30,000 bases of DNA, taken from Zygnema cylindricum. Taxonomy: Eukaryota; Streptophyta; Zygnematophyceae; Zygnematales; Zygnemataceae. A program made the position numbers and the translations under genes. This document shows, piece by piece, positions 18,704 to 29,001 of this stretch; positions within the stretch are counted from its first letter, which is position 1; each line of letters starts with the position of its first letter. The stretch spans positions 1-30,000 of the forward strand of contig JBBHKE010001050.1 in assembly GCA_037447655.1 (NCBI GenBank). The letters run 5' to 3'. A model generated the notes under the pieces. It was not told where the DNA came from and searched no databases. It saw only the letters and a list, made by a program, of their open reading frames with translations.

Positions 18704-20648
18704 CTTCTCCATCAGGTCGTGTCAACATGGAATCTATTGCCTACGTGCTTTATTTCGAATGGATCCACGTAGGTTCATGTTCAGACGACGAGCACAGTCA
18801 AAGATTCCAAAAGCACAAAATCCGAAACTCATATCTGTACGAGCAACCACAAATTAAAATTAAGTGAATATACAATTTGTACGTTCGTGTTTTGTCGTTC
18901 TTTTGTCGTTCCTCGGATGTCAATGGATGGTGAAGGAGGCGTCACGGGACAATCTTCAGCAAAGATTTTTTGGTGGTTTTTCTATGGATTTGATTCCAGC
19001 CTGTCCGAAGGCGCGTGGCTTATGCCATATGTAAAGGTTACTATCTCACATCCATCGTGGATCGTATGTGACCTTTCCACGTGTAATCATATTACACGTC
19101 CAGTGTGTAGCTAGTCTTCTCCTTGAAAACAAGTGAGGAGACTAGCCAGACACCGGATAGAATGACCGCTTTCTTCGAAAACACAGTATCGGACGGTCGA
19201 CGTTGTCGCCCAAATGTTTGGAGAATCTTATCGAATATCCAGTAACCATGTTTAAAAAAAAAAAAAAAAAGCAATACCGATTTGTACGGAAATCCACTTT
19301 TTACAATATACAACCTTACTTTTCGCCTGATGGAGGCTCACCCTCAGTACTGTAACGTCAAAATCTGCAAACTGATTGGCCACTGGAGCACGGCCTCATA
19401 ATACATATTCCTTGGCTGAAAGATATGTATTCACAGCGGTCCCTATTTGACTATTTCATATCTCCTCGAGAAAAATCGCGCTAAGTCACGACAGCCAATC
19501 CAAACCTGCGAGAAACCAACCATGTCATGCCACTTGTCGTAGAAATCGAAAACGGCGACGTTACGTAAAGTAAAAACTAAAAAGCAGGCAGAGACGAAAT
19601 TGCTTCGTCGTTTCGGCGTTTCTTCACTTAAAACGTTTTGAACCCTACTAAGTATTAAGCACTTCATATCCTACGAGGTTTGTGTCCGTTTAAACGTGAA
19701 TTAATTACTAAAATAGTAAAATGCCCATCGTGCGAAAATGACCACGAGCTAAGTAAATCTTTGTCCGAAAACGACAAAGAGGAAATTCGTTTGCTTTCAG
19801 ACAGTTGTCTTCATTTGGATGCGTCGCACATGAAAAAGTCTGCCAATAAACCGTACAAAAGTGAAGGGTGGGTAAAATGGATATCGGATCGCGACACGTG
19901 GATTGGTTTGTGACTTTGTTCGTTATTGATGTTACTTCGTTTGATGGAATGTTCAAGATGTAGGAGTTTGACCAAATGTACGGACAGCTTTGATCCGTGC
20001 ATATCTTGCTTTTGATTCGTTAATAAGTTTTATATTACTTTTACAGTTTTACTTGCTGTCCTTGCGTCAAAATTTCTCCGAAAACAAAACTGGTTGACCT
20101 CTATGGACCTCAAAATTTCAATTGTTCCCTAGTTGTACAGATTCGTACTCTTTCTGTACTGTTTACGCTTAATTTTACCAGTTCTGCAAAAAATAGTACG
20201 TCAGCAGATTCCTAACAAGATTAGTTACTACGCCGGTGCTAAGCGGCTTCAAGTTGTCTGCTGGACCAGTTTCTTGCAGAATCAACATTTGCTGCAATAT
20301 TGGATACTTGCTGCTTGGAAGCCCTCTTCTGATTCTCAAGAAATCAAAAGTAGTCATGCTGCTGTATCTTCCAAGGAATCTCCTTTCCTTCGAGCATCTT
20401 TCTTTCTTTACTGCTATTTTCTGTCATATGTAATCATAGAGTAGACGTGAAGGATTTTGATAGTCAATTTTCCTTTTACAATCTTTCTGCTAAAAAAAAT
20501 GTATATTTTAAACTAATTTTTAGTTTTATTTTTCATTTTCATAAAGGAGAAAGATATTCCTATTTGATTGCTGATACCATTTCTTGCTCAGGTTGACTTT
20601 GTTATAGTATCCTTCAACCTTAAAAATATTTAAATATCTTGAAAAGCC
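18704..20648. other. Unassigned region upstream of the sugar transporter
   Basis: I see no convincing gene. Structures present are a perfect 9-bp inverted repeat (ACGTGTAAT / ATTACACGT, 19079-19099), an imperfect hairpin GCTAGTCTTCTCC / GAGGAGACTAGC (about 19110-19146) and an A19 run at 19252-19270. The open stretch 19680-19913 (with CPSCENDHELSKS) has no ATG, no splice context and no family I recognise. The transporter promoter and 5' UTR must lie in the last few hundred bases; no clear TATA box can be called. Confidence 0.5.
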
Positions 20649-23600
20649 ATGGCAGGAGGTGTCATTCCAGTAGGGCCATCAGGACTTTCAGATGCCTCCC
20701 AATATAAGGGCGGACTAACAGTTTTTGTTCTTTTTACTAGTATCGTCGCAGCAAGTGGAGGGTTGCTGTTCGGGTGAGATATAGTGCTAACTGGATCATA
20801 CAATTGACTGGATTATACTATTGAATGAATTACTTTGTTACTGCAATGGAGATGAAACAGATTGAAGCTACAGTTTTAGCCACAAAAAATCTGCTCGGAT
20901 ATTAAACTGACCGTCTTTAGGTGAAGAAAAACAAAGCCTTCAAAGTTTGTAAAATAGTTTCATCATTGCAATTAATGGTAAATGTTTGGCTTTAACAAAC
21001 ACTAATGTCTTCGATGAAAATTTCAAGGATCTCCAACTATGCAGAACTTCACTTTAAAGATCTTGTTTACTGTAATTGGTATGACTTTCTTATTTATGCT
21101 GTCAATAAATGCTCTAAATGAGAATGTGACTTTCAGGTATTGCTTATTGTCTAGAGTTCTCCACACAATCTTTCATGTTTAATGCAGATTAATGACAATT
21201 TTGGCCATGTTTACGCTCTGCAGATATGATAATGGAGTAACTGGAGGAGTGACATCAATGCCTTCCTTCTTGTCAAAGTTCTTTCCAGATGTATTAAAGG
21301 CTCAGGAAGCAGGAATTGGAAACAACAGTCCTTATTGCAAATATGACAATCAGATGCTGCAACTCTTTACGTCTTCACTGTTTCTTGCTGGCATGATTGG
21401 AAGGTGACTAGACAAACTCGATTTCTTTCTGATTTTTCCGAATGAACGGGGATTGAAATGGCTAGTTCCTGTGAACCTTTATGTTTTATCCAATTGAGTG
21501 AATCAAGTTTGACCTTTTTGCTGCCTCAAGTGAGGCAAGGACAAGTTATAGTAGCAAATAAGAATCCTGCAACGAGCAGAGGTAATGTGTAACCACAAAG
21601 GTCCAAATTCCTTGGCTTGACTGAAATATTTATAAATGTCATCTTTATCGTTGCAGCTACAAATGTATGTTTCTATTCACACAACTGGAAATGTGCGTTT
21701 ACTGTTTATACAACTAGAAATGTACACCGTGTATCGTTGTCAGCATCAATGACACAGTGCCCCTAAATGTTACCGTCAAACCTAAAATATTACCAATGAC
21801 ACTGATTTTTTTTTCCTTACAACTAAGTGTTTAAACAGTTTAGAATAAGCCGCGTTATTCTAAAGTGAATAAGAATTTATAACATCGATACAAACCACAC
21901 GTTAATAGTTTCTTTATTCTAATGACGATTCACGGCGTACTTCAACACTTTTTCGTTGCAGCATTCCAGCGGCCTTCACAACTCGGCATAAGGGACGAAA
22001 GACGTCTATGCTCATCGCTGCCATCGCCTACTGCATTGGAGCTGTCCTAGTCACAGCTGCAGGTATAGGGAATACAATTTGTCAAATCTATTATGATTGT
22101 GATAAGCACCAAAGTGTTTGCGTTGAGTCAATCCTTTAAAAAAGTCAACTTGTTAAATCTTTCATCATTGTGAAAAGTACCGATGATTTTGCAGAAAGTC
22201 GTTAGGAAATCAATATTTTCAAATTTACAATGACTGGGAAAAGTACCAATGAGTTCACATAAATTCAGTTCTTTCAGGAAATTCAATTTGCCAAATCTTT
22301 AATGATTGTGAAACACACCAATGGGTTTGCAGGAAGTCAATCCTTTCTGAAAGTATGCTTATGCCTGTCAAGCTAGCAAGATGCCATTCGGATTTTGATT
22401 GACCGAGAAAGCGCCTTTCAGCGGCCACAAAACAAGAATAATAAGCTTTGCTAAAGAGGCGTGATTGTGAATCATTTGAGTAAATGGAGGAAAAAAGGGA
22501 AAATGGCCACAAAATAATAATAATAAGCTTCATAAAAAAGGCGTGATGGTAAAATTTGAGTACATAGAAGGAATCAAAAGAAAAATTGAAACATGTTACA
22601 AGACCAAACGACAAAAAACCACGTACACTGGGCAAAGATATTCACAAAAAAAAGAACAAGCTAAGGACGAGTATAAAAACTAACACAAAACCAAAAACAA
22701 ACTATTAGGAGTCTTGTCCGATTCTCATTTTGGTTGCAGTTAATTTGGCAATGTTGGTAACCGGCCGCATTTTCCTCGGCTTTGGAGTGGGATTTGCAAA
22801 CCAGTGTGTTACTTTGTACAATTCGGAAATGGCTCCTGCTAAATTACGTGGTGGCCTCAACATTCTTTTTCAGGTGAGAGAAAATCACGAAAAAATGCCC
22901 AAAAAAAAGTAAAAAAACAAAAAAAAACGAAAAAAAATATGGAAAAGTCTCGGGAATATAAAAAAATTGTCCTTATGCAAGCGCAAGTTCTCATTCTTTT
23001 CCTGCGTAAAACTTTTTATAAGGCATTCTTACTCTTGATTTAGGAGAAGCATGTATGTTGTTGTCATCAGATGCTTCAAAGTAAGAATAACATTAATTGG
23101 TATCTCATTTGCAATGCCGCTTGCTAAATTAACTCACAGTTTATGATGTTTGAATATTCAACTTTCCCTATGGAAATCAACAGTTGGCAGTTACAATTGG
23201 CATTCTTGCCGCCCAATTAATAAATTACGGCACACAACATATCCACCCTTGGGGATGGAGAGTATCTCTTGGAGCAGCAAGTAAGTGACAAACAGGATAA
23301 ATTACTGGTTTATACCATAGTTTAATGTGAATGACAAACAGAAAGTTACTGGTTTTTACCATAGTTTTTCATAATATATGCACAATTAACCATATAATAC
23401 CCCTATAACACAGAATGCACCGCATTTAGTATCTGCATTCAATTTCAAATATTCAAACGATGGTTTATACGTTAGAGAATTCTCGAGACGTGGGCCGGTG
23501 TTTTAACATATAGGGGAATAAAGCACCGCCAAAGTTGTCTTTATGCTTTGTCTTCGCGTGATTAAATATAACTATTTATACTATTTAAGAGAAGCTTGCC

Positions 23601-26314
23601 TTGATGAAGGGTGGGAAGTATCTTGCTGATTACATTGTACTAAATGAAAGAGGGTAAAGTTGCTTGAGGATATTCAGGTCGTTAACTATACGTCAGGGGT
23701 GGGTTATTGAGAAAAAGAGAAGCAAAAGAGTTATCAGTAAAGCACTACTAGATTGCTACTTGGTAGCGTCTTTTTTTTGCACATGATTGCGAGTTGTATT
23801 TCCCAATTGAGAAGTTCATAATGCTATCCTTTCGACATATGCATAAATCAAATGTTCAAACCACCGGCTTACCACCAATGACTGTATTTTTCGTGCAGTT
23901 GTACCCAGTGTGATTCTTCTACTTGGGGGTTTATTCCTTCCGGATACGCCAAATAGCTTGATTGAGCGCGGAAAGCATGAGGAGGGCCGTCGGGTACTCC
24001 AGCGTATTCGAGGCACAGAGGTGCATTTAATAAGCCCATTTCCCCTCCCTTCATCCCCCTCTCCCTCTCTCCATCGCTTTCCTCCTTCCCACCCCTCTCC
24101 CATCCCTTCCCTCTGCCGCCCTCCCCATCCCTCTAAAACATCTCTGCATTCCCCCATCTCTCTCCCTCCCTCCATTTGTCTCCCCTTCTTCCATCCCTCT
24201 CTGTTGCCTCCATCCCCTCCCCTCCCTCCCCTGCCCCTCACCTGTCCCCCCTCCAATCCTCTCCCCCATTCTCCATCCCTCTCCCTCATTCCTCTCTGCT
24301 GTCGCCATTCCTCTCTATCCCTCTCTCCACATGCTTGTCGTCTTGTATGACTTTAGGTGGCTGATCTAGAACTTGGAACCTGGAGCATTCATCAATCGTG
24401 TTATTTATTATTATGGTTAATGATGTATTGTGGTCTTCTTTTCCAGGATGTTCATGTTGAGTATGATGACATCATGTATACGGTGGAAACTATTCAGCGG
24501 ACTGAAGAGAAGTGGACAGCTATTTTCACGTGAGTTCAACGGGTTAAGTCATACATTACAATCCCTGTTGGAAAGTAAAAATGCAGATTCTATGCAATTC
24601 AGCCCGTCACCGTTGTTGCTTTTGCTTGTTTTTGCAGGCATACTTATTTGCAAGTGTTATGATACGAAATTGTTGTCACTAACCTTAACCTAAAAAAAAA
24701 CTAAAAACTTGCCGCAGCAGATATGCAGTTTTTTTTGTAGCTGTACAAGCGGTGTTTCTTACAGGTTCAGGAATCATTCACCATTTTGCTAATTTTTGCA
24801 GTCGTAAATATCGTCCTCAACTTGTAATTTGCCTCCTCATGCCCTTATTTCAACAGTTTACCGGGATCAATGCCATTATTTTTTACGCTCCACAGTTATT
24901 TAGCAGCCTAGGCTCCGGCCAGAAGAGTGCACTCCTCTCCACTATTATTATTGGGGCAGTCAATGTGGTCTCTACATTTGTCGCGGTTTTCCTGGTGGAC
25001 CGTGTTGGACGAAAACCATTGTTGCTCGAGGCGGGAGTACAAATGTTTTGTGCGGAAATTGCAATTGCTGTTATTCTTGGCCTGAAATTTAACACTCCAA
25101 CTTTGCCCGATAATTACGCAGTCGCGGTTATTGTGCTCGTTTGTGTTTTCATCAGCTGTTTTGCCTGGTCATGGGGTGAGTTTCCTTTTCCACCCTTGGG
25201 GTTTTTGGTATGTTTTCGTCCTTCTTCCACCCTTAATTCTCTCAGTACACGGTCTTTTTTCTCATACAAGTCGCACCGTACTTCTTTTGGTTGTTGTGAT
25301 TGTATTTCAGAAGGTAACAAAAGAGTTACATGATTGCAGAAATTGTGCTTGTTTTTTTTTTTTTCAACTGTATTGCCTGGTGATGGGGTGAGCCCTTTTC
25401 ACTTTGTCATCCACACTTATTCGATTGCTGTGACCATGAGTTTCAAGAGAGCTAAACAACAAGAGAAGGAAAAATGGGAAAGAAAATGAGGAGGAAAATG
25501 TCAAGGGTTTTAGATGCATGTTTCAGTATTCTTTCTCCAACTGAATGATGAAGTTTAACTTTGAGCTTTGACCGACAAAGAAAGACAAGTTGTCCTTTTT
25601 AAGTGAAATACAAAACCTTTACAACAAATAATTTCATCATTCTGACATTTCTTATGAATTTTCGTCATAATAGGACCATTAGGATGGCTCATACCATCGG
25701 AAATATGTCCTCTAGAAGTTCGTTCAGTTGGACAATCTATCAACGTCGCAACAAATTTCTTATTCACCTTCGTCATTGGACAAGCTTTCCTTTCCATGTT
25801 ATGTAAAATGCAATGGGGAATCTTCATTTTCTTCGCAGCATTTGTGGTCATTATGACTCTCTTTGCAGCATTTCTTCTTCCAGAGGTAAGTTTACTTCCC
25901 CACTCAAATACACCTCTTCTGCCTCCTTTTTTTCAAGAATAAACCATAGTTGTTCAAAGGTGCAAAAATAACCGGAACGCTATATGTGGTTATATTGTTT
26001 TTACGAGTATAATTCTATCACATTGGACAACGGAACATTCCGGTTCCAAACGCAAACGGTAGAATCATAACATTGCAAGTCTCAAGGCTTTGTGAAATAT
26101 GCAAAAATTCATCCTGTTTCTTTTGTATTCTTTATTTGGGAAACAGACAAAGAACTGTCCTATTGAAACGACCATGTTGAAGTTTGAAGACCATTGGTAT
26201 TGGTGGAGGTTCGGAAAGTTCCCGGTTGTACCCTCTGTTGCAATGCAAGCGGCGAATCAGACTCCAGACGGTACAACCTATGGGGCAAATGTGGCTTTCG
26301 ATCATCGGGCGTAA
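20649..26314 (+). CDS. STP: Monosaccharide/H+ symporter (STP/HUP family sugar porter), 10 exons, 531 aa
   Basis: By family, this imports hexoses with protons across the plasma membrane (MFS sugar porter, 12 TM helices). Exons: 20649-20773, 21224-21403, 21962-22062, 22740-22873, 23184-23280, 23899-24020, 24447-24529, 24802-25175, 25674-25885, 26147-26314. All introns are GT-AG and the frame is unbroken, giving 531 aa (plant STPs are about 520). Motifs: MAGG start; GYDNGVTGG with the proton-site Asp (D44); the lid-domain Cys (C80), which would pair with C449; RHKGRK (loop 2-3); R145; Q180; [27 protein letters not shown] (Q298, Q299, N304); N335; [37 protein letters not shown]. These match the sugar- and proton-binding residues known from Arabidopsis STP10. 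The intron 6 donor (GTGCAT) is weak. The C-terminal tail after RFGKF resembles nothing I know. The alga-like YDNG suggests a HUP1-type carrier. Substrate preference cannot be read from sequence. Confidence 0.96.
21725..21937. mobile_element. MITE, CACCGTGAATCG family, within transporter intron 2
   Basis: The left end CACCGTGTATCGTTGTCAGC and the right end AATGACGATTCACGGCG are flanked by TA (21723-21724, 21938-21939). The interior is strongly diverged from types A and B. The right end lies 24 bp before exon 3, leaving only TTCAACACTTTTTCGTTGCAG between transposon and exon. Confidence 0.88.
22072..22356. repeat. Four degenerate ~65-bp repeats in transporter intron 3
   Basis: A unit built on TTGTCAAATCTTTAATGATT, then GTGAAAAGTACCAATG, then a GCAGAAAGTCAATCC-like end recurs at about 22075, 22145, 22215 and 22285. 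Divergence is considerable, so the array is old. Confidence 0.65.
22422..22570. repeat. Direct duplication (~80 bp) in transporter intron 3
   Basis: GGCCACAAAACAAGAATAAT...AGGCGTGATTGTG...GAGTAAATGGAGGA is followed by GGCCACAAAATAATAATAAT...AGGCGTGATGGTA...GAGTACATAGAAGGA, about 82 bases later. Confidence 0.7.
24036..24335 (+). repeat. CCCTCTCC-rich pyrimidine tract in transporter intron 6
   Basis: About 300 bases are built of CCCTCCCTCCATC-like units with almost no purines apart from CAT interruptions. It is the strand complement in character of the purine tract at 1785-1940. The complementary strand could form G-quadruplex or triplex structures. It follows a weak splice donor (GAG|GTGCAT). 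Confidence 0.8.
25339..25387 (+). pseudogene. Dead 49-bp duplicate of the 3' end of exon 8, inside intron 8
   Basis: 25339-25387 aligns without gaps to 25127-25175, the last 49 bases of exon 8, with about 39 of 49 positions identical by eye. It is followed by a copy of the splice donor (GGGGTGAGC against GGGGTGAGT) and preceded by TTGCAG. It reads [14 protein letters not shown], then TGA where the parent has TCA, so inclusion would truncate the transporter. The T-run has expanded in the copy. Confidence 0.85.
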
Positions 26315-26398
26315 ATGTGGTTTTTGAGCGACAAATAGGTCTAGGGTTGCCGGAAAATAATTTTGACGAATTACTTTCAAGATGCGAGTGAGATGACT

Positions 26399-26404
26399 AA
26401 TAAA
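26399..26404 (+). promoter_or_regulatory. Candidate polyadenylation signal AATAAA of the transporter
   Basis: AATAAA lies 85 bases after the stop codon and is followed by TGTTCCATTACATTTTTTCG, a reasonable U-rich downstream context. The placement is plausible but unproven. Confidence 0.45.
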
Positions 26405-26534
26405 GTCTAGTTTTGGAAAGAAATGTTCCATTACATTTTTTCGCCTTTATTTTAAATGTAGTGAAGTCAAACAAGCATCAAAAAGCAGTTGAGGAAAAAT
26501 TACATTGGTGAAAAACTTACGTTTCTAGCTCGAC

Positions 26535-26645
26535 ATTTGTGTTGCTTCTTCCATCCTTCCCTCTTTCCTCCTTCCTTCCTTGCCTCACTTCCTCGTACTT
26601 TCCTCCTCCCTCCCTTGTCCTTTCCTCCTCCCTTCCTCGTCCTTT
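26535..26645 (+). repeat. CTTCC/CCTCC pyrimidine-rich tract downstream of the transporter
   Basis: About 110 bases of TTCCTCC-like repeats with few purines form a third polypyrimidine/polypurine tract in this window. Confidence 0.65.
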
Positions 26646-26819
26646 CTTCTTTGCTATGGAACTACTCAAAGTTGATGTACTGTTTGTCGATTCTCAAACT
26701 TTTTAAAATAGTGTTTCTTTAAGAAGAATGAAATGATCAAGTAAAAGAGAAAGCAACATAATTTTCCAGATCGTGATGTCTCGTAGACAGGTCAATAAGG
26801 ATGAAATAATTAAACGTAT

Positions 26820-27008
26820 GGTTCCCTATCGTATGCAATGTATGGTATTGTAATGTATGTACTGTATGTATGACTAAATGTTCGGTTACCTATCGTATGT
26901 AATGTATGGTATTGTGATGTACGTACTGCATGTATGACTAAATTTATGGTTTCCTATCGTGTGTAATGTATGGTATTGTAATGTACGTATTGTATGTATA
27001 ACTAAATG
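26820..27008. repeat. Three tandem 64-bp repeats
   Basis: GGTTCCCTATCGTATGCAAT starts at 26820, with variants of it at 26884 and 26948. Each copy contains GTATGGTATTGTAATGTA and ends GTATGACTAAAT. The period is exactly 64 with only a few substitutions. Confidence 0.9.
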
Positions 27009-27157
27009 CCTAATTACCAATTTGTATTCCCCATATAATGGAAAATGTTACATTTCTAAAATGCCTCTCAAATGTAACCACATTCACAATGCCATAATAG
27101 TATACTTCGGGCCACTAAAATTTTTCATCGTCTCCAGGAGTTACTCGCCAGTCTGAT

Positions 27158-27208
27158 ATATTGTATTATATTGTATTATATTGTATTATATTGTATTATA
27201 TTGTATTG
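27158..27208. repeat. Five tandem copies of a 10-bp unit (TTGTATTATA)
   Basis: TTGTATTATA repeats from 27161 at 10-bp steps, with the fifth copy altered to TTGTATTGTC. The remainder of 27209-27796 is AT-rich with no gene or element recognised. Confidence 0.9.
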
Positions 27209-27796
27209 TCCTAGTAAATGAAACTGATCTTCTCTGTCATAAAGTCTTTGTCACAGCCTTCTTTTACTTGGACCTGAATATTAATTTTTGGCACATTTGC
27301 TGTCAGTAATTCTTGGAGAAAATATTAAATTTGGCACATTTGCTATCCTATTTCAATCCAAAAACTTTTTTTTTTGACTGCAACCCCGTTTGACAGAATT
27401 GTACACCAAAAGTACAGATTCCATAAAGATATTTCAAGGGTAAAAACAAATACGAGACTTAGAAGAATATATAAACAAAAATACAGGGTTCAGGATTAGA
27501 AACAAAAAAAAGACATGGAATAATTACAACAAACAAAAAGAAGAAAAAAACTCACGTAGTAGTTATCGTCTTCCCAGATTTTTCTTCTCCTAATTTCCGT
27601 CCTCGTCAACCAAATTTCAAAAAATTTAGTTCGTTGTTAACTAAATTTATTTCATTTTTGTCTTCTTCCTCGCCCTCCGGAATTCTTATCCTCTCTCGAA
27701 TAATAATCCTCCCCAGTCATTTCTAGAACCTTCTTTAATCCATCTCCTTCTCTCCCCTATTTGTGTTCCTTTCTTAGCCCGAGGGTTACAATGAGG

Positions 27797-27911
27797 CGTA
27801 AAAGTAATGATCCGATTGGCTGTCTCCGGCAGGAAATCGGACAAGTACACACGGGAAAAGCCGATATCAGTGACGGAAAAAATAATTAAACTCTAATGCC
27901 GATACACGGTA
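27797..27911. mobile_element. Truncated MITE type B (right half)
   Basis: GATCCGATTGGCTG...ATCGGACAAGTACACACGGG...GACGGAAAAAATAATTAAAC and the right end GCCGATACACGGTA match the right half of type B copies. The left half is absent. A CAGTACTGGACTG motif follows at about 27918. Confidence 0.7.
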
Positions 27912-28033
27912 TACGTCACAGTACTGGACTGAACCGTACGGTAAATTACAAGGAAGCTCTAGGACAACGAAAAATAGTTCAGAAATTATAAAGGACAACA
28001 CATTAAAGCTCGAACTGTTCGAGTTCGTTTGAA

Positions 28034-28492
28034 CCATAGTTCAAGAGTAGGCGTTTCTATTGTAGGCCTTCAGTAGGCGCCTTTATCGTAAGTTGTGTTA
28101 TGGGTTTTTCATATGATCTTCTTAAATCGCTACTTTGATCAGCGACCGTCCGATCGTCCAAATCTGACGATAGTCCTATCGTAAGTTGTGTTATGGGCTT
28201 TCCATGTGATCTTCTTAGATCACTACTTTTATCAGCGGCCGTTTGAACGTCCGAATCTGACGGTTTAAATAAAAAAACACCTCAAAACTCACAGAAAAAT
28301 ATTTTTTTGTCCGAATGTTTTTTAAAATTTAGACATGACGTTTAATTCTCTATCGATCAATGTGCAACTCAACCCTGTTACGTTTTTTTTCATTTTGCGA
28401 CCAATACAATATGGGTCTTAAGATCATATTGTATATTTTGCATACAATAAGCATATTGTATGGGCGTACTTTCACCTACTTTTGAACTATGG
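28034..28492. mobile_element. CCATAGTTCAAAAGTAGG element, copy 3 (most complete)
   Basis: CCATAGTTCAAGAGTAGGCG at the left and CACCTACTTTTGAACTATGG at the right are terminal inverted repeats. TTTGAA borders both ends (28028-28033, 28493-28498). The interior contains two ~108-bp direct units, each with CGTAAGTTGTGTTATGGG and CGTCCGAATCTGACGGT-like ends, an AT-rich centre, and a right part with ATATGGGTCTTAAGATCATA and CATATTGTATGGGCGTAC. The 459-bp element is non-coding. Confidence 0.88.
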
Positions 28493-28501
28493 TTTGAACT
28501 A

Positions 28502-28529
28502 CAGTATAGTACTATACAGTACTATACTG
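28502..28529. repeat. Palindrome CAGTATAGTA / TACTATACTG between two elements
   Basis: Perfect 10-bp arms flank an 8-bp spacer. It lies between the CCATAGTTC element and the next MITE and is rich in the CAGTA/TACTG motif seen beside other MITEs. Confidence 0.8.
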
Positions 28530-28552
28530 TACTAGATCTTGCATGTGCAGTA

Positions 28553-28770
28553 CACCGTGTATCGCTATTAGTGTTAATGTTTTTTTTGCCAAATAAAACA
28601 TTTTTTTTCCGTACACATTTGTCCTATTTTCAAATTTAAGACCCCCAATCGGAGGCTGAGAATCATACCTTTCAATCGCAACCGTCACATTCCCAATCCG
28701 ACAAGTGTGTACGAAGAAAATATGTTTTAAGAGCCGAAAAAAACATTAACGCTAATAGCGATTCACGGTG
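28553..28770. mobile_element. MITE, CACCGTGAATCG family (type B, intact)
   Basis: The left end CACCGTGTATCGCTATTAGT and the right end GCTAATAGCGATTCACGGTG are flanked by TA (28551-28552, 28771-28772). The internal GTACACATTTGTCC / ATCCGACAAGTGTGTACG pair and the TTTTTTTTGCC / CCGAAAAAAAC pair follow the type B layout. Confidence 0.93.
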
Positions 28771-28787
28771 TACAGTACAGTACAGTA

Positions 28788-28999
28788 TACCGTGAATCGT
28801 TATTAGCGTATTGAACACTAATTCAGATACTTTTTTTTTCACATTATCAAATAGAATTATCCATACTATTTGAAAAAACCCTAATTCCTAATTAGAGTAG
28901 ACGATTTCTTTGAAAATTTCCAAATTCCCAATTAGCGTTAATAACGGTAATTATTCCTATATGCTAAAAAAACTTCTACTCTAATAACGATTCAAGGAG
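28788..28999. mobile_element. MITE, CACCGTGAATCG family (type A-like)
   Basis: The left end TACCGTGAATCGTTATTAGC and the right end CTAATAACGATTCAAGGAG are flanked by TA (28786-28787, 29000-29001). Inner AATTAGCGTTAATAACGGTA resembles the remnant near 17545. It is joined to the previous MITE by TACAGTACAGTACAGTA. Confidence 0.82.
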
Positions 29000-29001
29000 T
29001 A

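Noticed and set aside
19680-19913. Plus-strand open stretch with CPSCENDHELSKSLSEND, possible zinc-binding exon
   Set aside because: No ATG, no clear splice sites at the edges and no recognised family. Kept only as a note in the intergenic entry.
23816-24350. Several overlapping open frames of 60-157 codons on both strands in intron 6
   Set aside because: Products of the CCCTCTCC repeat. The only real coding sequence there is exon 6 (23899-24020).
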